Below the pieces are notes generated by a model. That model did no database searches. It was not told the DNA's origin and was given only the letters and a program-made list of their open reading frames with translations. This document shows positions 45,300 to 56,480 of a DNA stretch of 64,000 nt, in pieces. Location of the stretch: NCBI GenBank assembly GCA_029378245.1, contig JARKIF010000068.1:117396-181395 (forward strand), read 5' to 3'. This stretch comes from Roridomyces roridus. Lineage: Eukaryota > Basidiomycota > Agaricomycetes > Agaricales > Mycenaceae. The position numbers were made by a program, and so were the translations under genes. Each line of letters begins with the position of its first letter. The stretch's first letter is position 1.

Positions 45300-46935
45300 C
45301 CGTCTTGTGTTATTGCTTTTCAGATATCCGAGGCACTCTCACCTTGGATGATTTCCCGGCAGTATGGTCTACTCCCGTCGTTCTTCAAGCCACCGACGAT
45401 GCTCGCAAGCCCGGCGCGCCAAAGGCCCCGAAACGTGCGTGTTCTTGCCACTTCTTTCCTGTCGCACTGAATCGTTTTAATAAGGTCGAGGCAGCGCCCG
45501 TTAGCTCCTCGAAAACGGATGTACGTACCTCAGGATCGTCGCCGGGCTGCAGCAGATTACTGAATGATTTCAAGGCCGTGACGCCAGTGCAGAAACGGAA
45601 GAGGGTGCGTACTCCTCAATTTCGCACTGAACGACCACTGATGCTCGTGTAGAAGACGGAGCCGAAGGAGGAGGAGGCGGAGGCGGAAGAGAGGCCGAAG
45701 CGTACTAGCCAAGCAGGAGTTGACTATATCCAAGAGCGAGCAGCCGAAGTCTCCCAAGAAGAAAACAACCACCGGACAACAGCGCACAACACGAAACAGA
45801 TCTTGCTAAGAGAAACCAGCGCGATCGCGTACTTGTTTGCTCACAAATTCTTCCCAGATATTTTATGCCACTACTACTAATGGATTTCTCCGGAGCTTAG
45901 AACACTCAACTTACTGTAATTACTCGCTGTACAAATTTATCGGAGGTCTAAATGACCGAGAATGCGTTAGAGTCGCGTTGATCAAGAACGCGTCGGTGAG
46001 TTTACACTTGTTTGTCATCTCCTTCTTCTGCACCACCACCATCCCCAACGCCGCGTCCGCCGCTGTCCGTCTCACAACAGGTAGGCCCCGTGCGCTACAC
46101 TCTCTCACCTACTCTGAGACCCTCTTTCAGCCTATCTCCGCCACTGTCGCGTCCAGTAGAACGCGCCTTTCTCGCAAACATCTACCGTCTCAGCGCCGCG
46201 CACGTAGGGGTTCTACGGGCAGAAAGGTGTGTCATATGGGTTACAGACCGTCTATGTGGACTAAACCTACCGTTTCAGACGCATATATTCATGTTGCGCG
46301 AAGAGGATTGCCGTGCCAAAGAACACGACAAAGGTGTGTCTTTTTTTCTTCCGTTGACGGCCTTCCTCGTCGAACCGGCTGTCTCGCAGGCCCACTCGAG
46401 GGGTCTGGTGGACCTCCCGTTGTCGAAAAGGGTCGCGCGGATGCACTTGAAAGCTCGACTGCTCGTACTGAGACCCATCTCCAGCTAACGCCTGCTCGAC
46501 GCGACGACAACGCGTCTGACAAACGAATCGCCCTCAGCTGGTCCCTCTGTACGACGAAAGCCCTGCCTGGCTGCCCGCGGTGCGTGCGCGTTGACCCAAC
46601 CTCTCGTCCTCCCCACCCTCTCCTCGTCACCACCCCCTACTTCCAATCGTGCCCTTCCGTTCTCCCCCTTTCTTCCCTCTACCCGGGGATAGTGCCACTG
46701 TACTCGTCGATGCAGCACCGGTCGATGACAAGCAACCATCCTCGACGGCGGCAGGCGTTGTTGGAGGGTCCTGGGACCAGACTGTTCCTCTACTGCCGCG
46801 CGGACGGCCGCTTCTCGGCCTTCGTATCCCCGTCATCTCTGCTCACGCACTCCACGCAGGCCATCGACCTTTCACGATCACCTCCGACGGCACATCCTAC
46901 TCAATCAACAATCTGCCTTTGAAGAGACTGTAAGA
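45300..46935 (+). CDS. Unassigned coding-like region inside the CACTA element
   Basis: Several exon-like segments with plausible introns (for example a GTGCGT..TAATAAG intron at about 45435-45483). A Lys/Glu-rich segment at 45650-45810 ends in a basic tail (PKSPKKKTTTGQQRTTRNR). A long open frame follows (45837-46922) in which more than one frame is open at 46010-46490 and 46650-46930. I recognise no domain. It may be captured host sequence or transposon accessory genes; exon choice is uncertain. Confidence 0.3.
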
Positions 46936-47209
46936 AATCGAGGCGCTGCGTTGAATCAGTGGCTGTCGATGCCGGTAGGTACGTTGGTCCCACCTCTGCG
47001 TGAGCCGTATGGGTCACATTATTAGCAGACCTTCTTCCATTCCACCAGCGGTGTTTGTCCACAGTCTCGTTCCGCGCCGCGGCCATCCTCCTAACCATCC
47101 CGACTGCCCTTAAACTCGCTCTTCACTGACGTCACCCTCACCTCGATACAATCAATATTGACACACACGATGCAGCTCGCTCCGGACAACGACGAAAACT
47201 TGCAACAAA

Positions 47210-47720
47210 TGTAATGCGTGTATCGATCTGGTCGTTTTGTCTCTTCGTTCTTTCTCACCGACTCCTAGGCCCACCCCAGAGCTCACATTCAAGATCCTGC
47301 GCCCCACGCGCATCGTATCGCTACCGTCCGTCTGCTCGGTTGCCACCTGATGACGAGTACGGGAGCATCACGACGAGGAGGGGCAATCTGTCGTGGAACC
47401 CGGTGCGTTTCTCATCGCGCGTTCCCGTCCTAACTCTGACAATTTCTTTATCCCACTCTACGCCATCAGGCTCAGCTCGCTATTTGTTACTTGGCTACCT
47501 CCGGTGCGTGCGCTTCTTGTCTACCCTATTCCTTACTAACAAGTCCCAGGATTGCAATCAAGACCTGCAACGAACGCGATGTTGTTTGTATCCAGCTAGT
47601 CGTTCTTTCTCATCAATTTCCAGATTCTGGCCCCTGTTGCGCCTCGTATTGTGACCCTTTGTCTGCTTGGTTGCCACTTGACAACGATTACAGGAATATC
47701 ACGACAAGTATCGATTTGAC
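47210..47720 (+). repeat. Diverged duplicated coding-like units inside the CACTA element
   Basis: About 47310-47390 and 47640-47710 encode related peptides in corresponding frames: ASYRYRPSARLPPDDEYGS and ASYCDPLSAWLPLDNDYRN, each followed by ITT. Nucleotide blocks GTCTGCTNGGTTGCCAC and ATCACGACRAG are shared. This points to an internal duplication within cargo of the element. Confidence 0.55.
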
Positions 47721-48594
47721 TAACCAGATGTGTCTTGTATAGCGCGTCCTGATCCTGACAATTTTAGTGCTCTCCTTGTTGTTCATTGTTCAGCCCCAGT
47801 GTGTGCGCATCTTCTGCTTTGCTTTTTCTCCCTAACCAGACTCTACAAGCGATGGACGCAAGATTCGAAATCTATCGAGGCACGCGATGTGGTGAATACT
47901 TGCTCTGTTTCTTCGTGCTTTCACCGACCGCATTCGTTTGCCCGAGCCCCTACGTGCGCGTATCTGAGTCCCCGTCCTTGCGGTTCGTTAGCTTAACATG
48001 TTAACAGCTGTATTCTGGAAGCTGATCCTCTCAGATTTATCGACCTTCGAAGGCCGCCACCCCGTAAATGTCGACTTCCTCGCTGCGACCGTCACCCTTC
48101 CGCTACAGCCTCACGCCACCGCCACCGCCGACTCTTTTTTTCGCCGTGCGCGCCTCGTTCCACGCCAGCCGTTCATTTCGAGTCCATTGCGGTATTGCAA
48201 GGTACGCAGTTTTTCTTTTCACTTCCCTTGCATCGTCTAACTGACACCGTCTCGCAGACCCTTGATTCTGTGACTCGAACTCGTATGTATCCATGTAGTC
48301 GATAGTTTGTTGTCAATAAAATTGGTTTTTATTCGAATGGAATGGCGGGAACCAGAAAGGCGCCGAAAACCCTCCCATGAAGTGCCTAGGTACTACAAAA
48401 GAGTGTTCGGAGGCACTCCCATAAGATAGCCTGAATCACTGCTATGGAGTGCTCGAGGACACTCCCAGTGTCTATGGTTTTTGGCCAAAAATCACTTCAA
48501 GGGAGTGACCGAGAGCACTCCATAGGAGTGACCCACTACCTCCCTTGGAGTGATTTGCGGTCACTCCAAGGAAGTGACTCCACTTTACACAGTG

Positions 48595-50772
48595 ATATTT
48601 GGCAAGCATTTGGCCATTGATCAGTGCGCTCGCTCCTCCTCTTCCACTGGCCCCCCGTCTTTCAAATTCCATGGATTTCCCTTGTGAAAGAAGATCAACT
48701 CGTCACCCATTGGACTGGATTCGCCCGCCACCGAAACCTCATGATCTGCTGGTCTTCTTGGCGTAGTTGGGGACTCCTGGTGAGTACGTATTTGGAATTC
48801 CAATGTTTCTCACCTCCAGCGAAAGAGCTAGAGCGCAACCTGGGCTCATGAACTACCCCGCCTGTCAACCGAATTCAATCTCCAGCGAGGTCATATCCTG
48901 GACGATTTCGGCGTCCCGACACGCAGTCCCAGCCACGTCTCCCTCCCTCTGGCCCTCGTCTTTCAAATTCCATGGTTCTACCTTGTGCGGGAAGACTATC
49001 TCGACACCGATCGGACTGGACTCGTCTGCTAGCAACCCCACCTAACCCGACGCTTCAGGCGTGCTGTTGGGCACATGAGGGAAGACCGAGTCGTCGCCGA
49101 TAGCTGGACCACTGCGCCGCCGTTCACCCGCTCACTCCTATCGTTCTTCTTGGCCTTATGCTTGTGAGCGCTGGAGCTACTTTGATGAGGTGTTTTTTTG
49201 GGAGGGGGTGCGTATTCGGCCTGCCATAAATCTCAATGTTTCTCAAAAGCCCTAAAGCGCAACCCTAGGCCCATCGTCGACGCCCCCCGCAAATTTAATT
49301 CGGTCTCCAGCAAGGTCATATTGTTGGCGATCCACTTCACGTTCCGATCTTGTGACTGTCAGTGGCACGCGGAAGACGGCAGTGCTCCCAGGGACGTGTC
49401 TGACCGTACAGCACCCACCGCGGTCTTGGAAAGGTTGGTTCCCCCCTTCTTCCTCCTCTTCTCTTGTTGACGTATCTCCTTTGCAGAGGTCGAGTACGAT
49501 AGCCCTGGTCATTGCAGACTGAAAGTGTGTTCCCACCGCCACAAGATTCTCTGCGCGAAGTTGTCGAGTTCCATGTACGGATGAGCTAGGAACGGAACCA
49601 TCGTCACCGTATGAGTGCCGGCTGTGAAGAATCCTCCTCTACTTCGCTTGTGACACCCCGCCGATCCCACCTTTTTCACACCATCCGTTGCGTCCCGTCA
49701 TGCCCTTAACGGCGCTCCAATGGGTCGGACGACACCCACGGGCATCCTGCTTCTCATAGCCCGTGTCCTTCGCCTGCGGAATCCAGATTCCACACCGATC
49801 CATCTCTTGCGAAGTATGTCGCTGACGGAGAGTAATGCAAGGGGCGTACGAGCTCCCTTGGCGGTGGCGCAGCCACTGCGGCGGGATGCAATTCAGAACA
49901 CCACCTGTGTGGGTGCATGTGCGTTGCATGTCAGCGTCGTGAACGGCAGTAGCTGGGGCGGCATCTCTCCTGAGGCAGGCTTAAGTGCATGGGGCGATTG
50001 CGGAGCCAAGGCATGGACACGGGCTCCTGGGTCGGTGAATCGGATATGGTGAGCCCTTCAGCTCTCCGTCCTCCCTTTCTGCCGTCGTTGGTGAGAGGCT
50101 GCCTCGTGATACTTTCGTCCAGAAATTAATGCTCTTCATGCAGGTTTGACGCTGCTCACCATGATGCTGCTCTGCACCGAGCTCCGCGGTTTTTCCCTCA
50201 AATCCTCAAAGCCGCATCCCAGTACCGACACACCCTCCACTCCCCAGACCCTCGCTAGCCTCCTTGCCCACTTTCGTCCCCATCCCGCGGTTTTGGCCTA
50301 GGATGTAGCCCATACCTGAGTCATACCTCATCCCGCCCCGACGTCTCCACACTCTCACTTGCCCCGCCCCGATGCTGCCGCGGGAGTCATTCGCAATGGG
50401 CCACGCCGTCGACTGCGCCCCAAGTATGAGCCTTGTGCGCTGAAAAACCGGCTACATCCAGTCGTGGTCTATTGCTGTACGGCGCTTGCAAAAACGGGGG
50501 AGGGCGGGCGGGGTGTTGGGTCCGGCATGTGGTGGTAATGGTGCGTTGTGCATCTTACTCCCTCGCTCAATATTGACTTGTCGTAGACCACTTTGGGAGG
50601 AATTCGAAAGCGGAGAGGTGGATTTAGGCCGTACATATACATGGGTTTTGGGTACAGAGGTTTCCGAAAGTACAAGATATTTACGCCCACTCCAGGGCAG
50701 AATTAATTTGTATCGAGAATGTGAGTAACAAGAAAGTGTTCTCAGGAAAGAGAATCACCCCACCATCGTGCT
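48595..50772. other. Intergenic, with diverged duplications; no reliable gene
   Basis: TTTCAAATTCCATGG occurs at about 48659 and 48963, and AATGTTTCTCA with AGCGCAACCC/AGCGCAACCT at about 48800-48842 and 49234-49266. On the minus strand the copies encode similar peptides (AGESSPMGDELIFFHKGNPW and ADESSPIGVEIVFPHKVEPW, each followed by NLKD), suggesting the remains of a duplicated gene. Nothing recognisable follows to 50772 apart from the 3' flank shared with the F-box array. Confidence 0.4.
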
Positions 50773-52325
50773 TCAGTACGAGGAGAAATGTACATCCCAA
50801 GGATTCAAGCTCGCAGCCATCGCCGTAACCGATTGGGCGTACTTCATCCACTCATCCGAGTCGTCGTCGGATGGCATGTCTTTGAATACCTCTTCGGCGA
50901 AGGAGAGGTCGCGCAAGCTCGGGAATCGGCCTAGCCATGCCGCGAGCGCGTCCGTAGTGGTGCTGTCGCGACTGAGGTGCGTGAAGTTGTGATTCCGTAG
51001 GATGAGGTGGGTGACGCGGTGGAGGTGCCGCTCGGGGGCATCCGCGTCAAGGACGTCGGTGGTCTGCCAGGGAAGGTTCTTGGAGGCAAGGTCAAAGTCG
51101 AAGGAGAGAATGAGCGGTGTGGAGCTGGGATGCTGAGCGATGGCGTCGAGGGCCGACCGGTAGGAAGCATAATCGAAATGCGACAGCAAAAGAGGGAATA
51201 TGATGTGGATTTCCTCCACTTTGGGAGTGATGGCGAGGAGATGACGGATGTAATCGGGGGGTGCATTGAGACGCGTTATGTTGGTTGCCGTCGGCGGGAT
51301 TGGCATGGACCAACAGGGCGAAAGCGAGTAGGAATCGCAGGTCAACTGGGAGACGCTCTCGTGCCGGTGTATGATGGCGAAGAGGTCGGCAAACGAGAGA
51401 TTACACCCCGGCTGGGTTTTGAAATGCTTGAGAGATGGTCCTCGGTCAAACTTTGCGACAAAGGCCGAGTGGACCGAATGAGCGTGAATACCCAGATCCC
51501 CCATGACGAAGGTCGGGTACGCGAGGGGTCCGAAGGATACCAGGGTGTGCTTATCTGCCAGCATCTGGATGTGTAACGAGTCCCAGACCCTCCTCCGCCC
51601 AAGTCTCTTGTGAGACGTGCCTCTACGGACCACTCGCGCCCAGTCAAAAGCCGATACGCGCATGTGAACACGAGGCCAAGGCTGCAGTGGACGAGCAGGA
51701 TGATGAGGTTTGGGATGATCGTGTCCAAGTCCAATCGCCTCCATGTCAGCGGCCGCAACGGGTGGTGCATGGGGCGGGATACTGGGGGCACAATCGAAGG
51801 GCGAAACACACACATCCACTGTCGGTAAGGAACAATGAGGTGGTGAGTGGCGGTTTGCGGAAGCCTTGCCAAGAGACGTACGACGGCTGTGTGTCGCTCT
51901 CTCGGTATGTCAAGGCGTCGGTCATCGTTGTCCGCAAAGCAATTGTAAATGAGAACGTCCGGGATGGGCGTCGTCGAAGCCAGGATGGACGCCAATCGTG
52001 CATATCTGGCTGCACACTGTTTCTCGGATTTAAGCCGCTCTGTGTGTAGAGTTCCTCGAGGACACCGCTCGATGCCTTTGAAGCACACGAGTCGTTGGAT
52101 TGGGCATAGGTGCGCCACGAAAATGATGAGGTGGAGTGAGTCCGAGAGCGTGAGTTCGACGGTGCCGGCTTGCACGTCCGACGGCGGGATGGAGAGCCAG
52201 CAAAGCAAGTGCGGCGATGCAATGCGGCGAAAACGAGAGGAGACGTGCAACGCTGCTGGTAGATCCTCGCTCATGAAAGAGCATATTCGATCCAAGAGCT
52301 CATCGGGGAGACCGTCCATGGCCAA
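50773..52325 (-). pseudogene. F-box array gene 1, frameshifted
   Basis: The N-terminal F-box (MAMDGLPDELLDRICSFM, then LHVSSRFRRIASPHLL) and the first 230 residues run in one frame from 52325. The homologous C-terminal part (VWDSLHIQMLADKHTLVSFG to NPWDVHFSSY) runs in another frame to 50773. Comparison with the intact neighbour at 52808-54382 places the switch at 51587-51603, in a G/C-rich run after LTRDLG. A single-base indel explains it, either a real lesion or a sequence error. No intron signals fit. The two genes are close paralogues along their whole length and share flanking sequence, so the duplication is recent. Confidence 0.8.
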
Positions 52326-52807
52326 GAGCCAGTGAGAGAACGAGGGAGACCGAAGTCTTTGAGAGGGAGAGAGAGATTCAATGCCCCGTTGCGTTCCGGG
52401 AAGAGATACACGGCGTTGCTGGTGTCGAGCAGTGGCAAACTCAGCATTCGTCCAGGCCGCGAGAGGTGCGTTGTGCGTCTCACACCCTCGCTCTGTATTG
52501 ACTTTTCGTAGATTCCTTTGATGTCTTCAGAAGGCGGGGAGGAGTATTTTTGATCAAGAGAGCGTACATGTACATCGGTTTCTGTACAAATGTGTCTGAA
52601 TCTACAAGATATTTATTTACGCCTACTCAAGGGCAGAATCGAATTGTATGGAGAATTTGAGCGACAAGAAATCGTTTATGTAAAAACAGACAATCGGTAG
52701 TTGGACACTCGCTTCATTCCTCTCGTGTGAAGCTGTCCGTGTCTCGAGGTCGAGGCACCGTCCCAACCAACCCAAGCGACCTCTATTCAGACAACCCTAC
52801 ATCCTGC

Positions 52808-54382
52808 CTACAGCATGAGATCGTCATACGAAATGTCAAACTTCACATCCCAAGGGTCCAAGCTCGCAGACAACGCGGTGACCGATTGCGCGTACTCTCC
52901 ACACTCATCGGATGGCATGTCTTTGAACACGTCGTTGGGGAAGGAGAGCTTTTGCAGGCTCGGGAACCGGCCTAGCCATGCCGAGAGCGCGTCGGTAGTG
53001 GTGCTGTCGCGACTGAGGGGCGTAAAGTTGCGATTCCGCAGGATGAGGTGGGTGACGCGGTGTAGGTGCGGCTCGGGGGCATCCGAGTCCAGGATGGTGG
53101 TCTGCCAGGGGAGGCTCCCCAACGTAAAGTCAAAGTGGAGGGAGAGAATGAGCGGAGTGGAGCCGGGATGCTGGGCGATGGCGTCGACCGCCGATCGGTA
53201 GGAAGAATAATCAAACTTCCTTCTGTGCAACAGAAAAAGGGGGAACATGATGAAGATTCGCTCCACGTTGGGAGCGATGGCGAGAAGATGAGGGATGTAA
53301 GCGGGCGGTGCGCTGAGATGTGTTACGTTGCTTGCAATCGCCGTCGGCGGGATTGGCATGGACCAGCACGGCGAGAGCGAGTAGGGCTCGCAGGTCAAAT
53401 GGGAGACACTTTTGTGCCGTTGTATCATAACGAAGAGGTCGGCAAACGAGAGATCGCACCAAGGCTGGGTTTTGAAACGCTTGAGAGACGGTCCCCTGTC
53501 GAGCTTTGCCACAAGGGCCGAGTGAACCGAGGGGCTTATCCTCTGACAAAACTCCCTCATTACGAAGGTGTCGTCGAGGGGCCCGAAAGTTACTAGGGTG
53601 TGCTTTCCAGCCAACACCTGGATGCGTAAGGACTTCCAAAACATCCTCACACCCAAATCTCGTGTAAGGCGCGACTCTATAGACCACTCGCGCCCAGTCC
53701 AAAGTCGGTATGCGCATTGAAACCCGAGGCCAAGTGTGTAGTTAGCGAGTAGGTTGATGAAGTTTGCAATTCTCTTGTCCGAGTCCCATGGCCTCCAGGT
53801 CAGCCGTCTGGGATCGTTGTAGAGTGCCGGCTCCCTTGACACCGGGGGCAAAATCGACGGTCCGAAAATGGATATCGAACTTTCCTTAGCCTGAGGAACA
53901 AGGAGACGGTGGGTGGCGGTTTGCGGAAGCCTTGCCAAGAGACCCACGACCGCCGCGTGTCGCTCCCTCGGTACCTCAAAGCGACGGTCGTGATCCGCAA
54001 AGCAATTGTAAATGAGAACGTCCGGGATGGGCGTCGTCGCAGCCAAAATGGACGCCAATCGTGCATATCTGGCTGCAGACTGTTTCTCGGCTTCAAGTCG
54101 CTCCTTCTTTGGAGTGCCTCGAGGACACCTCTGGATGTCTCTGAAGCACACGAGTCGTTGGATTGGGCATATGTGGGCCACGAAAAGGATCAGGTGGAGT
54201 GAGTCCGAGAGCGTGAGCTCGACGGTGCCGGCTTGCACATCCGAGAGAGGAATGGCTAGCGAGGAGAGCAAGTGCGGTGATGCAATGCGGCGAAAACGAG
54301 AGGAGATGTGCAACACTGCTGGTAAATCCTCGCTCAGGAGAGAGCAGATGCTATCCAAGAGCTCGTCGGGGAGACCGTTCAT
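52808..54382 (-). CDS. F-box array gene 2, 524 aa
   Basis: An intact single-exon paralogue of gene 1. The F-box starts at the first residues (MNGLPDELLDSICSLLSEDL, LHISSRFRRIASPHLL). A conserved body follows with CPIQRLVCF, TTPIPDVLIYN, LARLPQTATH, a hydrophobic FINLLANYTLGLGFQCAYRL stretch, LPWQT, and the C-terminal AWLGRFPSLQKLSF segment. The frame is open upstream to 54661, but the Met at 54382 aligns with the starts of all the paralogues, so the extension is taken as 5' leader. Likely role: substrate adaptor of an SCF ubiquitin ligase; the substrate is unknown. Confidence 0.85.
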   Translation of the reverse strand: MNGLPDELLDSICSLLSEDLPAVLHISSRFRRIASPHLLSSLAIPLSDVQAGTVELTLSDSLHLILFVAHICPIQRLVCFRDIQRCPRGTPKKERLEAEKQSAARYARLASILAATTPIPDVLIYNCFADHDRRFEVPRERHAAVVGLLARLPQTATHRLLVPQAKESSISIFGPSILPPVSREPALYNDPRRLTWRPWDSDKRIANFINLLANYTLGLGFQCAYRLWTGREWSIESRLTRDLGVRMFWKSLRIQVLAGKHTLVTFGPLDDTFVMREFCQRISPSVHSALVAKLDRGPSLKRFKTQPWCDLSFADLFVMIQRHKSVSHLTCEPYSLSPCWSMPIPPTAIASNVTHLSAPPAYIPHLLAIAPNVERIFIMFPLFLLHRRKFDYSSYRSAVDAIAQHPGSTPLILSLHFDFTLGSLPWQTTILDSDAPEPHLHRVTHLILRNRNFTPLSRDSTTTDALSAWLGRFPSLQKLSFPNDVFKDMPSDECGEYAQSVTALSASLDPWDVKFDISYDDLML

Positions 54383-54635
54383 CGAGGCGGAAAGGAAGAG
54401 GCGGCTGATGGGAGTAACGTCATCCAATTCAAGATCTATCCGAGTCGTTCGTGCAAGTACAAAGGAATAAAGATACACGAGACATATTGAAGGACGGCTC
54501 CCCACGACGACGACTCCGGTGTGAGATGAATCCATCCCAAGTACTGCCCTGGCCCATGTCTGACACTCATCCCATCTCGAGCGCAATATTAGACGCACAC
54601 TCACCACCCGGGCCAGCGCCATCCACCATCTCTTC

Positions 54636-56222
54636 CTACTCGCCATTGCAGAAAACGACATCCCCAGGGCCGCTCACCCCAGGACACATCCTCATAATCG
54701 CCTCCACGACCCCGAGACGCTGCTCATCCGACATGACCTCAAAAGCTCTCTGGTCAAAAGTCACGCGCCGCAGGCTCGGGAAACGTCCTAGCCAGGGTGC
54801 AAGCGCAGTGCACATCATGGAACCGGTGTATACCTGGCTCTCATGGGGCTTCCAAGAGTCGAAATAGCAGGAATAGTATAAGGCACGCGTAGACCCGGTG
54901 GTGCAAAGCCTGAGGTTCTCGACGTCGTGCAGCTGCGTCTCGGGCGCAGGTGAGCTGGGGTCCATTGGTATCTGCCACGGAAGATTCGTAGCTTCGAGGT
55001 CGAAGATGAAGGACATGGTGCGAACGCGCGACCCCGGGAGACGAGAGATGGCATTGAGGGCCGTGCAATAGGCGGCATGGTCAAAGACCGGTAGCGGTGG
55101 CGCCTTGGAGATCACTGGCAGCCGACTCGCAAGTGGGGAGAAGGTCAGGTCTATCCGCTCGACGTGCGGAGCAAGTGGAAGGAGATGGGGGAGGTAGGAG
55201 GCAGGGGCACTGAGACATTCTATCCGGCTGGGGATATGATGCTGGGATGGCGAGGTAGATCGCAGCGAGGATGGCCGAATCGAGTTGGGTGAGCAATCGA
55301 GGACGCGCAGATCCTCCTGGCGGGCTACAAAAGCCACGAGGTCGGGGAAGTTCATATTGCTTCCCGACTCCACTGCTACATTCCTGAATTGGAAGTCAGG
55401 GTATGCGAGGAACGCCGAGTAAATCGAATCGGGGACGCCGCGCAGAGGCTCGATGACGAAGGAATTCTCCATATAGAGGCGAGTGACCAGCGTGTACTTT
55501 TTCGATAGGCTCCGAATGCGTATCCCTGCGCCAAAACAGAGATTTTTGGGATGCACGTCTTTGGATATACGCTCTTCCACCGACCATCTGTCCCCGACCA
55601 CTCGACGAAACAGCCACTGAAGAAATCTCCACGAGTTCCCAAAAAGACATGTCGGAATTATCAAGAGCGGGATGACGACGATTTCGGAAAATAAAAATGA
55701 TGGGGGGACTCGAGGGGTAATCCATATCGGGGATGGTCCAGTGCGGGGGCGGGATACACGAGCCCAATCGCCCTGGGCAATCAACAGGGTGTCCGTGGCG
55801 GTTTGCGGAAGATGTGCGAGAAGATGGAGAGTGACAGGGTGCAATTCACGCGACGTCAACATCTCCGTCCACCCGGATTCCATTTTGTCGTAGATCACTA
55901 TGTCTGGAATGGGCGCCGTCGCGCCGAGGATGGGACCCAGCCGCTGAAACTCGGATATTGGCATCCTCCTTATGTTTTGGAAACACTCCAGCCGTTTGAT
56001 TGGGCAGATGTGGCTCACGAACACGATGAGGTATAGCGAGTCGGAAAGCACGAGTTTCACGGTTCCAGTACGAATTTGGGACCGCGATATGCCCAACCGG
56101 AAAAGCAGGTGGACCGATGCTATCCGTCGAAGGCTGGAGCATATGTGCATCGTCTTGCATAACTCCTTTCTGCCCATGAAGGAGCAGATGCGATCCGACA
56201 ATTCGTTTGGAAGGTTTTCCAT
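54636..56222 (-). CDS. F-box array gene 3, 528 aa
   Basis: A single open frame starting MENLPNELSDRICSFMGRKE. Same architecture as genes 1 and 2: F-box, CPIKRLECF, TAPIPDIVIYD, LAHLPQTATDTLL, a hydrophobic segment (IVVIPLLIIPTCLFG), NLPWQI, and AWLGRFPSLRRVTF near the end. It is closer to gene 4 than to genes 1 and 2 (both share ATDTLLI, SVEERISKDV/STEERISKDV and DEQRL..VEAI/VAEAI). The stop lies 253 bp from the start of gene 2. Confidence 0.87.
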   Translation of the reverse strand: MENLPNELSDRICSFMGRKELCKTMHICSSLRRIASVHLLFRLGISRSQIRTGTVKLVLSDSLYLIVFVSHICPIKRLECFQNIRRMPISEFQRLGPILGATAPIPDIVIYDKMESGWTEMLTSRELHPVTLHLLAHLPQTATDTLLIAQGDWARVSRPRTGPSPIWITPRVPPSFLFSEIVVIPLLIIPTCLFGNSWRFLQWLFRRVVGDRWSVEERISKDVHPKNLCFGAGIRIRSLSKKYTLVTRLYMENSFVIEPLRGVPDSIYSAFLAYPDFQFRNVAVESGSNMNFPDLVAFVARQEDLRVLDCSPNSIRPSSLRSTSPSQHHIPSRIECLSAPASYLPHLLPLAPHVERIDLTFSPLASRLPVISKAPPLPVFDHAAYCTALNAISRLPGSRVRTMSFIFDLEATNLPWQIPMDPSSPAPETQLHDVENLRLCTTGSTRALYYSCYFDSWKPHESQVYTGSMMCTALAPWLGRFPSLRRVTFDQRAFEVMSDEQRLGVVEAIMRMCPGVSGPGDVVFCNGE

Positions 56223-56480
56223 GGAGATTGCTAGTGAGAAAATCGTCAGCCTTAAACCCGGACTCGGAGAACATACGCGACTAACACTATTACACGAGTT
56301 TTAGGCCCACAAACGCAGCTCTGGTGCGAACGGCAAAGCGATGATGAGAGCAGGAGGAAAGGAGGTTTGATGCCAAGTGTCGTGACCCTCGCTTTGCCTT
56401 TGCTGACGCATGTTGTGGACGCGTCAACGCGTCTTGATGTGATATCGATTCCGCATCACTGAGCCTTGCGCTTGACCTCC

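Larger units (their letters stand above)
43775..48594. mobile_element. CACTA-type DNA transposon, 4.8 kb, probably non-autonomous
   Basis: CACTGTGTAAAGTAAAGTCA at the left end is mirrored by CACTGTGTAAAGTGGAGTCA read inwards from the right end; the first 13 bases are identical. Both ends carry many sub-terminal copies of GGAGTG/CACTCC in both orientations (43800-43920 and 48390-48590), the binding-site arrangement of CACTA/EnSpm elements. A clear 3-bp target duplication is not visible (TTT versus ATA outside the ends). Inside are a short Tnp2-like N-terminal coding segment and intron-rich coding-like sequence that I cannot assign. No catalytic transposase core was found. Confidence 0.75.

Noticed and set aside
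45837..46922. 361-aa plus-strand open frame as one uninterrupted gene
   Set aside because: It crosses apparent splice sites, overlaps equally long alternative frames and matches no family; kept only as an unassigned coding-like region.
54383..54661. 93-residue N-terminal extension of F-box gene 2
   Set aside because: No paralogue has it, and all start at the Met aligned with 54382; it is probably leader sequence.
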